Assembly (NCBI RefSeq): GCF_049310925.1
Contig: NZ_JBMERP010000007.1
Coordinates: 21,069 to 85,068 of the forward strand
DNA length: 64,000 nt
Direction: 5' to 3'
From: Virgibacillus_F sp049310925
GTDB lineage: Bacteria > Bacillota > Bacilli > Bacillales > Amphibacillaceae
How positions within the stretch are numbered: position 1 is the first letter of the stretch; every line of letters begins with the position of its first letter. Below the pieces are notes generated by a model, which worked only from the letters and a program-made list of their open reading frames with translations, did no database searches and was not told where the DNA came from. This document shows positions 1 to 7,270 of the stretch, in pieces. The translations under genes were made by a program, and so were the position numbers.

Positions 1-680
1 GCTGCTGGCAATGTTTTACCATAGGCCACGTCTTCTGTGTCCACTAGTACTTTTCCGCTTCCTTCTGCTTCAATCACGGATGCCCATGGTTCAGGAACTG
101 TTGCGGCGTCTACATTACCAGTAGTAAACATGCTTTGATAAGTAGCTGGCTTTCCTGTAACATGCTTCATTGTTCCACCAATCCGTGAAGATGTAATGCC
201 ATACTCTTCTTTCATCATCGTTTCGAATTGCACATCATGTGTACAGCCTACGCGCGGTGAAATGAAAGTTTTTCCTTTTAAGTCTTCTGGTGTTTCAATA
301 TTAGCACCTTTTCTTGCCATAATTACCGTTCCACCTGTTGAACCTGCAGCTACAACATTAATTTTTGCTCCACTAGTAAAATGGTTCATGGCTGGTCCCG
401 GTCCAACAAGTCCACCTTCAATATCGCCGGTTTCAATAGCGGTCATAAAAGCTGAACCATCAGGGAAATATTGAAAGTTTACTGTTGTTCCATCTGGTAA
501 CGTTTCTTCATATAACTTCTTTTCTTCGGCTACCATCCCGGCTACATGGTTAATATTTGGGAAATATCCAATCGTAATTTCTTTTGACTCCTCACTACCT
601 GTTGCTTCCTCACTATTTCCACATGCAGCTAACACAAAACTAAGTGTAACAAGTGCTATGAATAACATAAATTTTTTCAT
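1..680 (-). CDS. ABC transporter substrate-binding lipoprotein, NitT/TauT/sulfonate type (3' end beyond window)
   Basis: Extracellular solute receptor for the permease and ATPase encoded just downstream of it in the window numbering (701-2237). Reading from ATG at 680 gives a lipoprotein signal (MKKF, hydrophobic stretch, lipobox LAAC with Cys at about residue 20), then a periplasmic-binding fold beginning ITIGYFPNINH. The segments GLVGPGPAMNHF and VDAATVPEPWAS (PEPW motif) are typical of SsuA/TauA/NrtA-like receptors. A GAGAGGAAG ribosome site precedes the start. The gene runs off the left edge, so only about 226 residues are visible. Substrate is inferred: an aliphatic sulfonate would fit the neighbouring cysK, but nitrate or another small anion is possible. 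Confidence 0.85.
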   Translation of the reverse strand, partial: MKKFMLFIALVTLSFVLAACGNSEEATGSEESKEITIGYFPNINHVAGMVAEEKKLYEETLPDGTTVNFQYFPDGSAFMTAIETGDIEGGLVGPGPAMNHFTSGAKINVVAAGSTGGTVIMARKGANIETPEDLKGKTFISPRVGCTHDVQFETMMKEEYGITSSRIGGTMKHVTGKPATYQSMFTTGNVDAATVPEPWASVIEAEGSGKVLVDTEDVAYGKTLPA

Positions 681-700
681 AGATTTTTTCTTCCTCTCTA

Positions 701-1462
701 TTATTTAACTAGACCCCAACGTTTCATAATGTTTTTCTCTAATTTAGAAAAAACGAGTTGATCGACGACTGCACCAATCACTCCGATAATGATAATAATT
801 GCAATAACCTGATCCATACGAGCATAGTCCTGTGCGAATCTCAGTGAGTAGCCGAGGCCAGGCCCGTTACTAAGTAATTCACCAGCCATTAGTGCGCGCC
901 AACTGAAAGCCCAGGAAAGCCTAACTCCTGACATGAAGTACGGAATACTTGCCGGAACTTCAACGCGGTAAAATAACCCAAACCCTTTCGTTCCCATTGT
1001 TCTGGCTGCGCGTATGAAATGAGGTGAAACATTATGAATTGCCGATCTGACATTTAAGGCCATGACAAATGTACCACCTAAAACTACCACGAATATTACT
1101 GCAAATTCAGTAAACCCAAAAAGCATAATAGCTAAGGGAACCCAGACAATGCTTGGGATACTTTGCAAGGCAATTAAGTACATACCAGCTGTTTCATCTG
1201 CTTGCTTGGATTTCCCAAGAATCACACCTAAAGTCGTTCCAAGCAGAATAGCCAGTGTCAAGCCAATGAGCAAATGTCTAAAGCTTGCTCCCAGTGCCTT
1301 GATAAAATCCCCACCAGCAAACCCATCATATAATGCTGTAAAGACTAGAATCGGAGACGGGAGTATAATTTTCGGGAACACGCCTATTGAAAAAATCAAC
1401 TGCCATAATCCAATGAGTACGAGTAAAAATAAGACACGTTTAACGACTATATTGAATTTCAT
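701..1462 (-). CDS. ABC transporter permease, NitT/TauT/sulfonate family
   Basis: Inner-membrane channel subunit of 253 residues, the usual size for SsuC/TauC-like permeases. About six hydrophobic segments are visible. The BPD_transp_1 cytoplasmic coupling loop with the EAA-like signature lies at about residues 151-173 (AARTMGTKG...VEVPASIP). Its start overlaps the end of the ATPase gene by 23 bases, so the two are translationally coupled in the order ATPase, permease, receptor. The substrate cannot be read from the permease itself. Sulfonate is the favoured guess because a cysteine synthase gene lies upstream on the same strand. Confidence 0.88.
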   Translation of the reverse strand: MKFNIVVKRVLFLLVLIGLWQLIFSIGVFPKIILPSPILVFTALYDGFAGGDFIKALGASFRHLLIGLTLAILLGTTLGVILGKSKQADETAGMYLIALQSIPSIVWVPLAIMLFGFTEFAVIFVVVLGGTFVMALNVRSAIHNVSPHFIRAARTMGTKGFGLFYRVEVPASIPYFMSGVRLSWAFSWRALMAGELLSNGPGLGYSLRFAQDYARMDQVIAIIIIIGVIGAVVDQLVFSKLEKNIMKRWGLVK

Positions 1463-2237
1463 TTGATAACTCTTCCTCTAAGACTTTTTTTATTTCACCT
1501 TCAAGTAGATTCATGACCCTCTTTTCAAGCTCAATTACAGCCTGATCATCGCGTTCTCTTGGTCTAGGTATATCTACGCTAAAGTCAGATATTACACGGC
1601 CGGGACGAGTACCCATCACAATGACCCGGTCCGATAGTTTAATAGCTTCCTGAATGCTGTGTGTAACAAAAAGTATTGTTTTCTGTGTTTCCTGCCAAAT
1701 CTTTATTAACTCATCCTGCAGAATATGCCGTGTTTGTTCATCTAACGCTCCGAATGGTTCATCCATTAGTAAAACTTTAGGATCCATTGCGAGAGCACGA
1801 GCAATAGCAACACGTTGTTGCATCCCACCCGATAGCTCATATGTGAAGTTATTTTTAAACCTGCTTAAGTGGACCATTTTTAAAAAGTGATCTGCACGTT
1901 CACTTGCTTCTTTTTTGCTTAAGATCCCTTTTAAAGGAAACATGACATTGTCGTGAACATTCAGCCATGGGAACAAGGAAGGTTGCTGGAATACCATACC
2001 ACGTTCACGTCCAGCCTGCTTAATTTCTTTATCCTGCAGCAGGATGGAGCCTGTAGTAGCACTTTCGAGCCCTGCTACCATTGACAGTAAGGTAGATTTC
2101 CCACAGCCAGAAGGTCCAAGGATAGATACGAATTGATTTTCAGATACCGATAAGTCAATATCAGAGAAAACGTTAAAGGATGATTGCTGATCCTGATCGG
2201 TAAAAGTTTTCCCAACATGGTTCAAGTGAAGAAACAT
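1440..2237 (-). CDS. ABC transporter ATP-binding protein, NitT/TauT/sulfonate family
   Basis: ATPase of 265 residues that powers the importer. Walker A GPSGCGKST is at residues 41-49, the Q-loop is in VFQQPSLFPW (about 82-91), the signature LSGGMQQR is at 135-142 and Walker B with its Glu (LLMDEP) at about 156-161. The QQPSLFPW form is typical of SsuB/TauB-like proteins. The ATG is preceded by a near-perfect AAGGAGGT site. It is the first gene of the transcription unit; the promoter at 2288-2317 fits. The C-terminal tail (EEELSNEIQYSR) overlaps the permease start. Confidence 0.9.
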   Translation of the reverse strand: MFLHLNHVGKTFTDQDQQSSFNVFSDIDLSVSENQFVSILGPSGCGKSTLLSMVAGLESATTGSILLQDKEIKQAGRERGMVFQQPSLFPWLNVHDNVMFPLKGILSKKEASERADHFLKMVHLSRFKNNFTYELSGGMQQRVAIARALAMDPKVLLMDEPFGALDEQTRHILQDELIKIWQETQKTILFVTHSIQEAIKLSDRVIVMGTRPGRVISDFSVDIPRPRERDDQAVIELEKRVMNLLEGEIKKVLEEELSNEIQYSR

Positions 2238-2287
2238 TGAACTACCTCCTTATCATTATAATTCCTATAAACATACTTGGTTATACC

Positions 2288-2317
2288 AGTATACGCATCT
2301 CCTACTATTAGTGTCAA
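2288..2317 (-). promoter_or_regulatory. Sigma-A-type promoter for the sulfonate-type ABC operon
   Basis: On the minus strand a TTGACA -35 box (2312-2317) and a TATACT -10 box (2288-2293) are separated by 18 bases, about 50 bases upstream of the ATPase start. A partly symmetric GTATAC/GGTATAACC stretch covers the -10 region and could be an operator. I cannot assign a regulator. Confidence 0.6.
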
Positions 2318-2390
2318 TTACTTTTAACCACTAAATATTCCCAGATTCTTACTTTATCTTAATAAATGGCAAGACTCGTTGTTATACAGT

Positions 2391-2422
2391 AAAAAAACAC
2401 CTACTTTACAAAATAGGTGTTT
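2391..2422 (-). terminator. Intrinsic terminator after cysK
   Basis: The arms AACACCTA and TAGGTGTT enclose a short loop. On the minus strand the stem is followed by a run of seven T. It lies about 50 bases past the cysK stop and separates it from the ABC operon. Confidence 0.8.
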
Positions 2423-2472
2423 GAATATACATACGTGTTAAGCAAACTAGCGCAAGTTATACACGAATAGAA

Positions 2473-3393
2473 TCACTCGTCAATCAAATCCATACTTAAA
2501 TACCGCTCTCCACTATCGGGTGCAATACATAACACACGTTTTCCTTTACCGAGTTTTTTAGCAACTTCAATTGCTGTATAAATGGATGCAGCTCCAGACA
2601 ATCCTACAAAAAGACCTTCCTGGATTGGCAACTTTCTAAACATGTCAACAGCAATATCATCTTCAATTTGCATAATTTCATCATAAATAGTTGTATTTAA
2701 AATATCCGGGATGAAACCTGGACTAGTTCCAACGAGTTTGTGACTGCCCGGTTTTCCGCCTGACAAGACGGGCGATCCTTTTGGTTCTGCAACTGTGATC
2801 GTAAGTTCTGGAAACTTCTCCTTCAAAACTTCACCTGTACCTGTAATGGTACCACCCGTTCCGGCAGTACAGACAAATGCGTCCAACTTACCTTCCATTT
2901 GTTCATATATTTCTAAGGCTGTAGTAACGCGGTGCACATCAGAATTTGCTTGATTTTCAAATTGTTGGGGAATAAAACTACCCGGATTTTCCTGTTGCAA
3001 TTCCAATGCCTTTTTAATCGCTCCAGGCATTTTTTCTTCGCTTGGAACAAGTACAACTTCAGCTCCATAGGCTTTTAAAATATTTCTTCTTTCCGTTGTA
3101 CTATTATCGGGCATGATTAAAATTGCCTGGTAACCTTTAGCGGCTGCGACCATGGCAAGTCCGATCCCAGTGTTACCACTAGTCGGTTCAATAATCATTC
3201 CACCCGGCTTAAGCATCCCCTTTTCTTCGGCTACTCGAATCATATTCGTTGCTGCGCGGTCTTTCACACTTCCACTTGGGTTAAACATTTCCAGTTTAAC
3301 AAAAACATCCGCTGCATCCTCTGGGACAAGCTTGTTAAGCTTGATAACCGGGGTATCTCCCATCAACTCTGATACATTATTTACGACTTTCAT
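2473..3393 (-). CDS. cysK: Cysteine synthase (O-acetylserine sulfhydrylase)
   Basis: PLP enzyme that makes L-cysteine from O-acetyl-L-serine and sulfide in the cytoplasm. It has 306 residues, normal for CysK/CysM. The PLP lysine is K44 in PSGSVKDR. The substrate-binding loop TSGNTG is at 71-76, and the phosphate-cradle GTGGTITG is at about 178-185. The C-terminal PDSGERYLS is conserved. It starts at ATG with GGAAGGTG upstream. It is alone between a terminator and a repeat region. Beside a probable sulfonate importer it suggests a sulfur-scavenging neighbourhood. CysM-like substrate preference (thiosulfate) cannot be excluded from sequence alone. Confidence 0.93.
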   Translation of the reverse strand: MKVVNNVSELMGDTPVIKLNKLVPEDAADVFVKLEMFNPSGSVKDRAATNMIRVAEEKGMLKPGGMIIEPTSGNTGIGLAMVAAAKGYQAILIMPDNSTTERRNILKAYGAEVVLVPSEEKMPGAIKKALELQQENPGSFIPQQFENQANSDVHRVTTALEIYEQMEGKLDAFVCTAGTGGTITGTGEVLKEKFPELTITVAEPKGSPVLSGGKPGSHKLVGTSPGFIPDILNTTIYDEIMQIEDDIAVDMFRKLPIQEGLFVGLSGAASIYTAIEVAKKLGKGKRVLCIAPDSGERYLSMDLIDE

Positions 3394-3525
3394 CTAAAAC
3401 ACCTTCCTATCTTAATACATTTAATGTCCATTACTAATTTTGTTGCGATTACATCCTCTCAGTTGATAGAATGCTGCGAAGTAACTGCTATGTTTATTTT
3501 CTACCATCCTTTACAAAATTGGTGC

Positions 3526-3618
3526 TGACCCGCCGCTGCGGAAAAACACTCGCTTTCCATGGGGAACGCTTCAGACTGTTCCTTTCCCATTGGAGTCTCG
3601 CATTTTCCCGCAGCTTAG
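3526..3618 (-). repeat. GC-rich dispersed repeat, minus-oriented copy
   Basis: This is the left half of a 586-base intergenic stretch between cysK and iadA. It is much richer in G+C than its surroundings. Read on the minus strand it contains CTGCGGGAA near one end and GGAAAGCGA near the other. The same two blocks occur, in the same order, in the plus-oriented element at 3682-3806, so the two are diverged copies in inverted orientation. An open frame spanning it is an accident of base composition. I recall similar GC-rich blocks scattered through Bacillaceae genomes, but cannot verify that here. Confidence 0.6.
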
Positions 3619-3681
3619 GTAACCTTCTGTTCAAGAATTCTCGTAAAAAAAACAGGCTTCATGCTTAGTTTTCTATCTTAG

Positions 3682-3806
3682 TGAAGGCAGAATACGAAGA
3701 CTCCTGCGGGAACAGCACGCGTCCGAAGACCCCGGAAGAAGCGATCTTTGCTTCTGAGGAGGCTGAGGCCGTGCCCGCGGAAAGCGAAGTATTCTGCCGG
3801 AACGGA
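3682..3806 (+). repeat. GC-rich dispersed repeat with 9-bp terminal inverted repeats
   Basis: The element is bounded by GCAGAATAC (3687-3695) and its exact reverse complement GTATTCTGC (3789-3797). Inside are CTGCGGGAA (3704-3712) and GGAAAGCGA (3779-3787), shared with the minus-oriented copy at 3526-3618. No transposase is present. The rest of the stretch (3619-3681 and 3807-3979) is ordinary AT-rich DNA in which I see no gene. Confidence 0.65.
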
Positions 3807-3979
3807 GTCGAAAAAGTTTTCACAACGTCGCTTTTTATAGATTTTATGTCAAACTACAATTTCTTATAAAATAGCTTTTTTACAAACTAATCTCGTTTAA
3901 ACCAATCATACCCATTATCGGTCAACATTATGACTACACATGAATTCCCTTTGGTGGAGCGAAATTAAGAAATCTATAA

Positions 3980-5128
3980 TCATTCAAACGTACCCTTAAC
4001 AATTACATTTCTATTTTTCACCATTTGACAACCTTTTGCAAAAACATGATCCAGCTCAAATGTATCTTTTTCAAAAATTAATAGATCTGCATCTGAATCC
4101 TCAGTCAAAATGCCTTTAGACTCAAAACGTAAAGCTGTGGCTGCGTTGGAAGTAACCAGCTTCAATACGTCTTCAAGTGGTAATTTATAATCTTTTACAG
4201 TAGAAATGATCTGCTTTAACAAAGTTTGTTGACTGGCGACTCCCAGGCCAATTAGATTACCTGCTTCATCAAATTTAGGAAGACTGCCATTACCATCAGA
4301 AGAAACAGTCAGTTGCTCCATATCCCCACCATTTTCCTTAAAATAAACGATCCATTCCGGCGTATCATCAGCAGCAGTTATGTCAACAAACGCACCTTTT
4401 TTAGACAGAGCTATTGCATCATCCATTAGCTCCTTGCTTCTATTGATATGCGTTGCATAGATTTTAGAAGGTGGTATTTCATAATCTTCTACTAGTTTAT
4501 GTAAAATTGACAACCGATCTTTTCCCGGTCCCACGTGAAAATGGGTAACTCCAGCTTTCTTACTTAATAATCCTCCAACTCTCGCTTCCGCAACAAGCTT
4601 TGCGATTTCATAAATGGACGGTTGCGCAGACCTTGAATCTGAAATTGCAATTTCACCAGCACCAATTACTTTATCAATAAGAATCACATCATCTTTTACC
4701 GAAGAAGTGATGGTTGGGGTTGGGACATGGTAGTTACCTGTATAAATATAGGTAGTAACACCTTCTTCCTCCAGTCCTCTTGCCTTAGCCAGTAATGACG
4801 TCATATGACGAGTTGTTCCATCAGTTCCTAAACAGCCCACTACTGTTGTAACTCCTGATCGTACGATATCGCTTAACTGTAATTCAGGAGTTCTGGTAGC
4901 AAAACCTCCTTCACCCCCACCTCCGATCAAATGCACATGTGGGTCAATAAATCCTGGGGTTACAATTTTACCTGTTGCATCCACAACTTCAATAGTAAGT
5001 CCAAGCGATAATAAGCTGTTTTCATCGATTTCACCAATTTTGATAATCTTTTCCCCAATAATTAATAAATCAAAGGTGCCTATGTATTCAGGATTATAAA
5101 TTTCGCCATTCTTTATAAGTGTATTCAA
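3980..5128 (-). CDS. iadA: Isoaspartyl (beta-aspartyl) dipeptidase, amidohydrolase family
   Basis: Cytoplasmic metallopeptidase that removes isoaspartyl residues from dipeptides during turnover of damaged protein. It has 382 residues, the usual size. Family landmarks: metal ligands HVH (64-66), GTDGTTRH (101-108), TGNYHVP (130-136), FHVG (His198), THINR (His227) and SSDGNGS (Asp278). At the position where the E. coli enzyme has its carboxylated lysine (from memory GVKCAISD), this protein reads GEIAISD, with Glu159. It starts at TTG, with GAGGG about 13 bases upstream, a long spacing. It is a single gene, divergent from 5283-5720. Confidence 0.88.
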   Translation of the reverse strand: MNTLIKNGEIYNPEYIGTFDLLIIGEKIIKIGEIDENSLLSLGLTIEVVDATGKIVTPGFIDPHVHLIGGGGEGGFATRTPELQLSDIVRSGVTTVVGCLGTDGTTRHMTSLLAKARGLEEEGVTTYIYTGNYHVPTPTITSSVKDDVILIDKVIGAGEIAISDSRSAQPSIYEIAKLVAEARVGGLLSKKAGVTHFHVGPGKDRLSILHKLVEDYEIPPSKIYATHINRSKELMDDAIALSKKGAFVDITAADDTPEWIVYFKENGGDMEQLTVSSDGNGSLPKFDEAGNLIGLGVASQQTLLKQIISTVKDYKLPLEDVLKLVTSNAATALRFESKGILTEDSDADLLIFEKDTFELDHVFAKGCQMVKNRNVIVKGTFE

Positions 5129-5282
5129 TGCAATGCACGCACCCTCTATTATTTTTTATAATACTAACAATTCCCATGGTAACTTTCTCACTGTATTAAT
5201 TTTAGCATACTTACAATTTCCTCTAAATAAGAAAGTATTGTTAGTCGGTAGTCCGCATAAGTATAAGATAGAGGTGGTGCGC

Positions 5283-5720
5283 ATGTCTTTTAGAGAATAC
5301 ATAACCGAAGACACATTAGAAATGCTAGAAACATTAATAGCTAAGAAAAAGGAACTCAAGAAGTTAACCAGATCTCAAAACAAATATTTCATAATTACAG
5401 TTACCTTGATTTGTGTTTTATTTATTTCTGTATACCTGTTTATTCTTAATAATTCAGATACCAATATACTTTTTGCTGTATCTGACTTTTTCAGCAATAT
5501 TTATAATCTTCTATTGTTACTATCGGCGGTTGCCTCTCACATAGGACAGTTAAACTATAAGAAACAAGTTAAAAAAGTAAAAGAAGGCTTTGAAGAGCTA
5601 CGAATAGAAACGATTGAACATCTTGACAATACCTGGTACATCACCAAACATTCCCATATAATCAACCAAATATCTTCCTACATGGAACAACATCAAATTA
5701 ACATACGCTACAAAAGCTAA
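5283..5720 (+). CDS. Small two-span membrane protein, possibly YpbF-like (DUF2663)
   Basis: The protein has 145 residues from ATG at 5283, which follows AGAGGTGGT. The frame is open further upstream but has no ribosome site there. A charged N-terminus (MSFREYITEDTLEMLETLIAKKKE) leads into two hydrophobic segments at about 36-56 and 66-88. A charged, helix-prone tail containing KKQVKKVKEGFEELR then ends INIRYKS. Length, two-span layout and tail resemble B. subtilis YpbF, of unknown function. This is a family guess, not a firm assignment. The gene is divergent from iadA and ends in a strong bidirectional hairpin. Confidence 0.6.
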   Translation: MSFREYITEDTLEMLETLIAKKKELKKLTRSQNKYFIITVTLICVLFISVYLFILNNSDTNILFAVSDFFSNIYNLLLLLSAVASHIGQLNYKKQVKKVKEGFEELRIETIEHLDNTWYITKHSHIINQISSYMEQHQINIRYKS

Positions 5721-5721
5721 A

Positions 5722-5772
5722 AAAGGTGCCAGGCACATATTACAATAAATGGAATATGTGCCTGGCACCTTT
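5722..5772. terminator. Bidirectional terminator, perfect 20-bp inverted repeat
   Basis: The arms at 5722-5741 and 5753-5772 are exact reverse complements; each contains the GGTGCCAGGCAC motif and ends in an AAA/TTT run. It lies between the stops of two convergent genes. The motif recurs at 12544, 26460 and 28917. Confidence 0.75.
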
Positions 5773-5776
5773 CCGG

Positions 5777-7192
5777 TTATTTCCAGAAGTGTATTGCTGT
5801 CTGGACGTATAGTTGAACTATTATGTAAAACACGATGGCATATTTTCCGTTAAATTGGATGCCGTTTTTGAATAGACTTAATCCATTGGAGGCGCTTAAT
5901 ACAATGACTGGCATTATTACTGGTGATAATAATATGGAAATAACGCTGCCTGATGTGATCGTCAATACAATCAATTCTGGTGGGTATGGCAGTGCGACAT
6001 TTTGTAATAATCCTGCAACTAAAACCATTACGGTTAATGGGCCCAATCCAATGAACCCCAGAAAGATAACAATAAATGGAAGAAAATACAAAAAGTTAAT
6101 AAAAGGAAAAACCGATTGCACATATTGTACTCCAGCTATAAATGCTGTACCGAATCCAGTTTGATTTAACCCATTGATGAGGACACCTGCAGCCAGCATA
6201 ATGCATAGCTGATACGATTGCTTCAGCATATCCTCAGAAAAATATACTTGTGTGTGCTTCACAAGCTTTTTGGTACTTTTTTTAGCCAAGTAATAAAACA
6301 GCGTCCATACTACCACTACAATTGGAATGGTGGTCATTAGATTTGCAGCATAGACTCCATGTAAAAGAAAAATAGTACCAAATAAAGTAATGAACAGTAA
6401 CATGAATTCTATCACTTTCTTTTTCAATTCTTTCCTATTCGTATAGCTGCTTAACACATTTTCAATTTCACTTTGAAGCGCTTCCGTTAAATTTATTCCA
6501 TATTTTTTTTCCTGAAAATAAGAAAATATGACCGCTGTAATAGACCCTAGCGCTGCCATCCCAAACCCTTGCAGGATAGCTACCCACAAAGAAGCTTCTA
6601 AGGTCTCCACTGCAAAAATAAAACTTGGGATACTAATCACCCACATAGTGGACAAGGCAAATGCACGCAGGAGAGCAGTTCCTTTAAAATTTTCCCATGC
6701 TTCTCCTGTTTGGTTTTTCAAAATAACTGTTACAAATTGATACATCATTGGAATAGACCCAAAAAGTAAAAAATAAGAAATCACTTGGGTAAATGAGACA
6801 ATTCCAAAGTAAAATTTTCGACTTGTATTAATTCCCTTATGGGCAAAAGCTAAAATTTCTTCAATATACGGCTCTTCTCTCAACACCCAGCCTATCATTG
6901 GAACAATCACTAATAGTCCGATAATGCTCCGCATCTGAAGAAATCCATGATAAAGGCCATCTACAGTGGAACCCTCAGAGTAAAACAAAACTAATACACC
7001 TGAGAGAAACAGAAAAAGTGGTAATTTAAATTGTTTTACAGTTATAGTGAACGCAGCAAATAACAGCGTGAGAAAGCCACAAAAGGACAAAACATACAAC
7101 AAAAAATCCACCCTGTAAAAATAAGTGAAAAAGTGAAGAAGTGTATAGAAGGAAATAGCGATTTTTAGTCCCAAGGCTGTTAACTGCTTCAT
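5777..7192 (-). CDS. Polytopic membrane protein, probable transporter of unknown substrate
   Basis: The protein has 471 residues and about 11-12 hydrophobic segments over its whole length; the only sizeable soluble loop is near residues 220-255 (EKKYGINLTEALQSEIENV). Conserved-looking features are GFIGLGPLTVMVLVAGLL and SGSVISILLSPVIMPVIVLSASNG in the last third. These recall the paired hairpin regions of ion-transporter-superfamily permeases, but I do not recognise a named family. I chose ATG at 7192 over GTG at 7195 because AAGGAG is then 8 bases away. It faces a CPA2 antiporter gene on the same strand, 78 bases upstream, and may be co-transcribed with it. Confidence 0.6.
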   Translation of the reverse strand: MKQLTALGLKIAISFYTLLHFFTYFYRVDFLLYVLSFCGFLTLLFAAFTITVKQFKLPLFLFLSGVLVLFYSEGSTVDGLYHGFLQMRSIIGLLVIVPMIGWVLREEPYIEEILAFAHKGINTSRKFYFGIVSFTQVISYFLLFGSIPMMYQFVTVILKNQTGEAWENFKGTALLRAFALSTMWVISIPSFIFAVETLEASLWVAILQGFGMAALGSITAVIFSYFQEKKYGINLTEALQSEIENVLSSYTNRKELKKKVIEFMLLFITLFGTIFLLHGVYAANLMTTIPIVVVVWTLFYYLAKKSTKKLVKHTQVYFSEDMLKQSYQLCIMLAAGVLINGLNQTGFGTAFIAGVQYVQSVFPFINFLYFLPFIVIFLGFIGLGPLTVMVLVAGLLQNVALPYPPELIVLTITSGSVISILLSPVIMPVIVLSASNGLSLFKNGIQFNGKYAIVFYIIVQLYVQTAIHFWK

Positions 7193-7270
7193 CACATAAA
7201 CTCCTTATAACTTACCTATCATCCAGTAACTTCACGCTACTCAAGTAGATAGGCACCAGTAAACCAGTGC

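Noticed and set aside
3471..3869. Two open frames of 62-65 codons in the plus strand
   Set aside because: They lie across the GC-rich repeat copies, have no ribosome site and are open only because of base composition.
5133..5282. 50-codon N-terminal extension of the YpbF-like protein
   Set aside because: No ribosome site at 5133, while AGAGGTGGT precedes ATG 5283.
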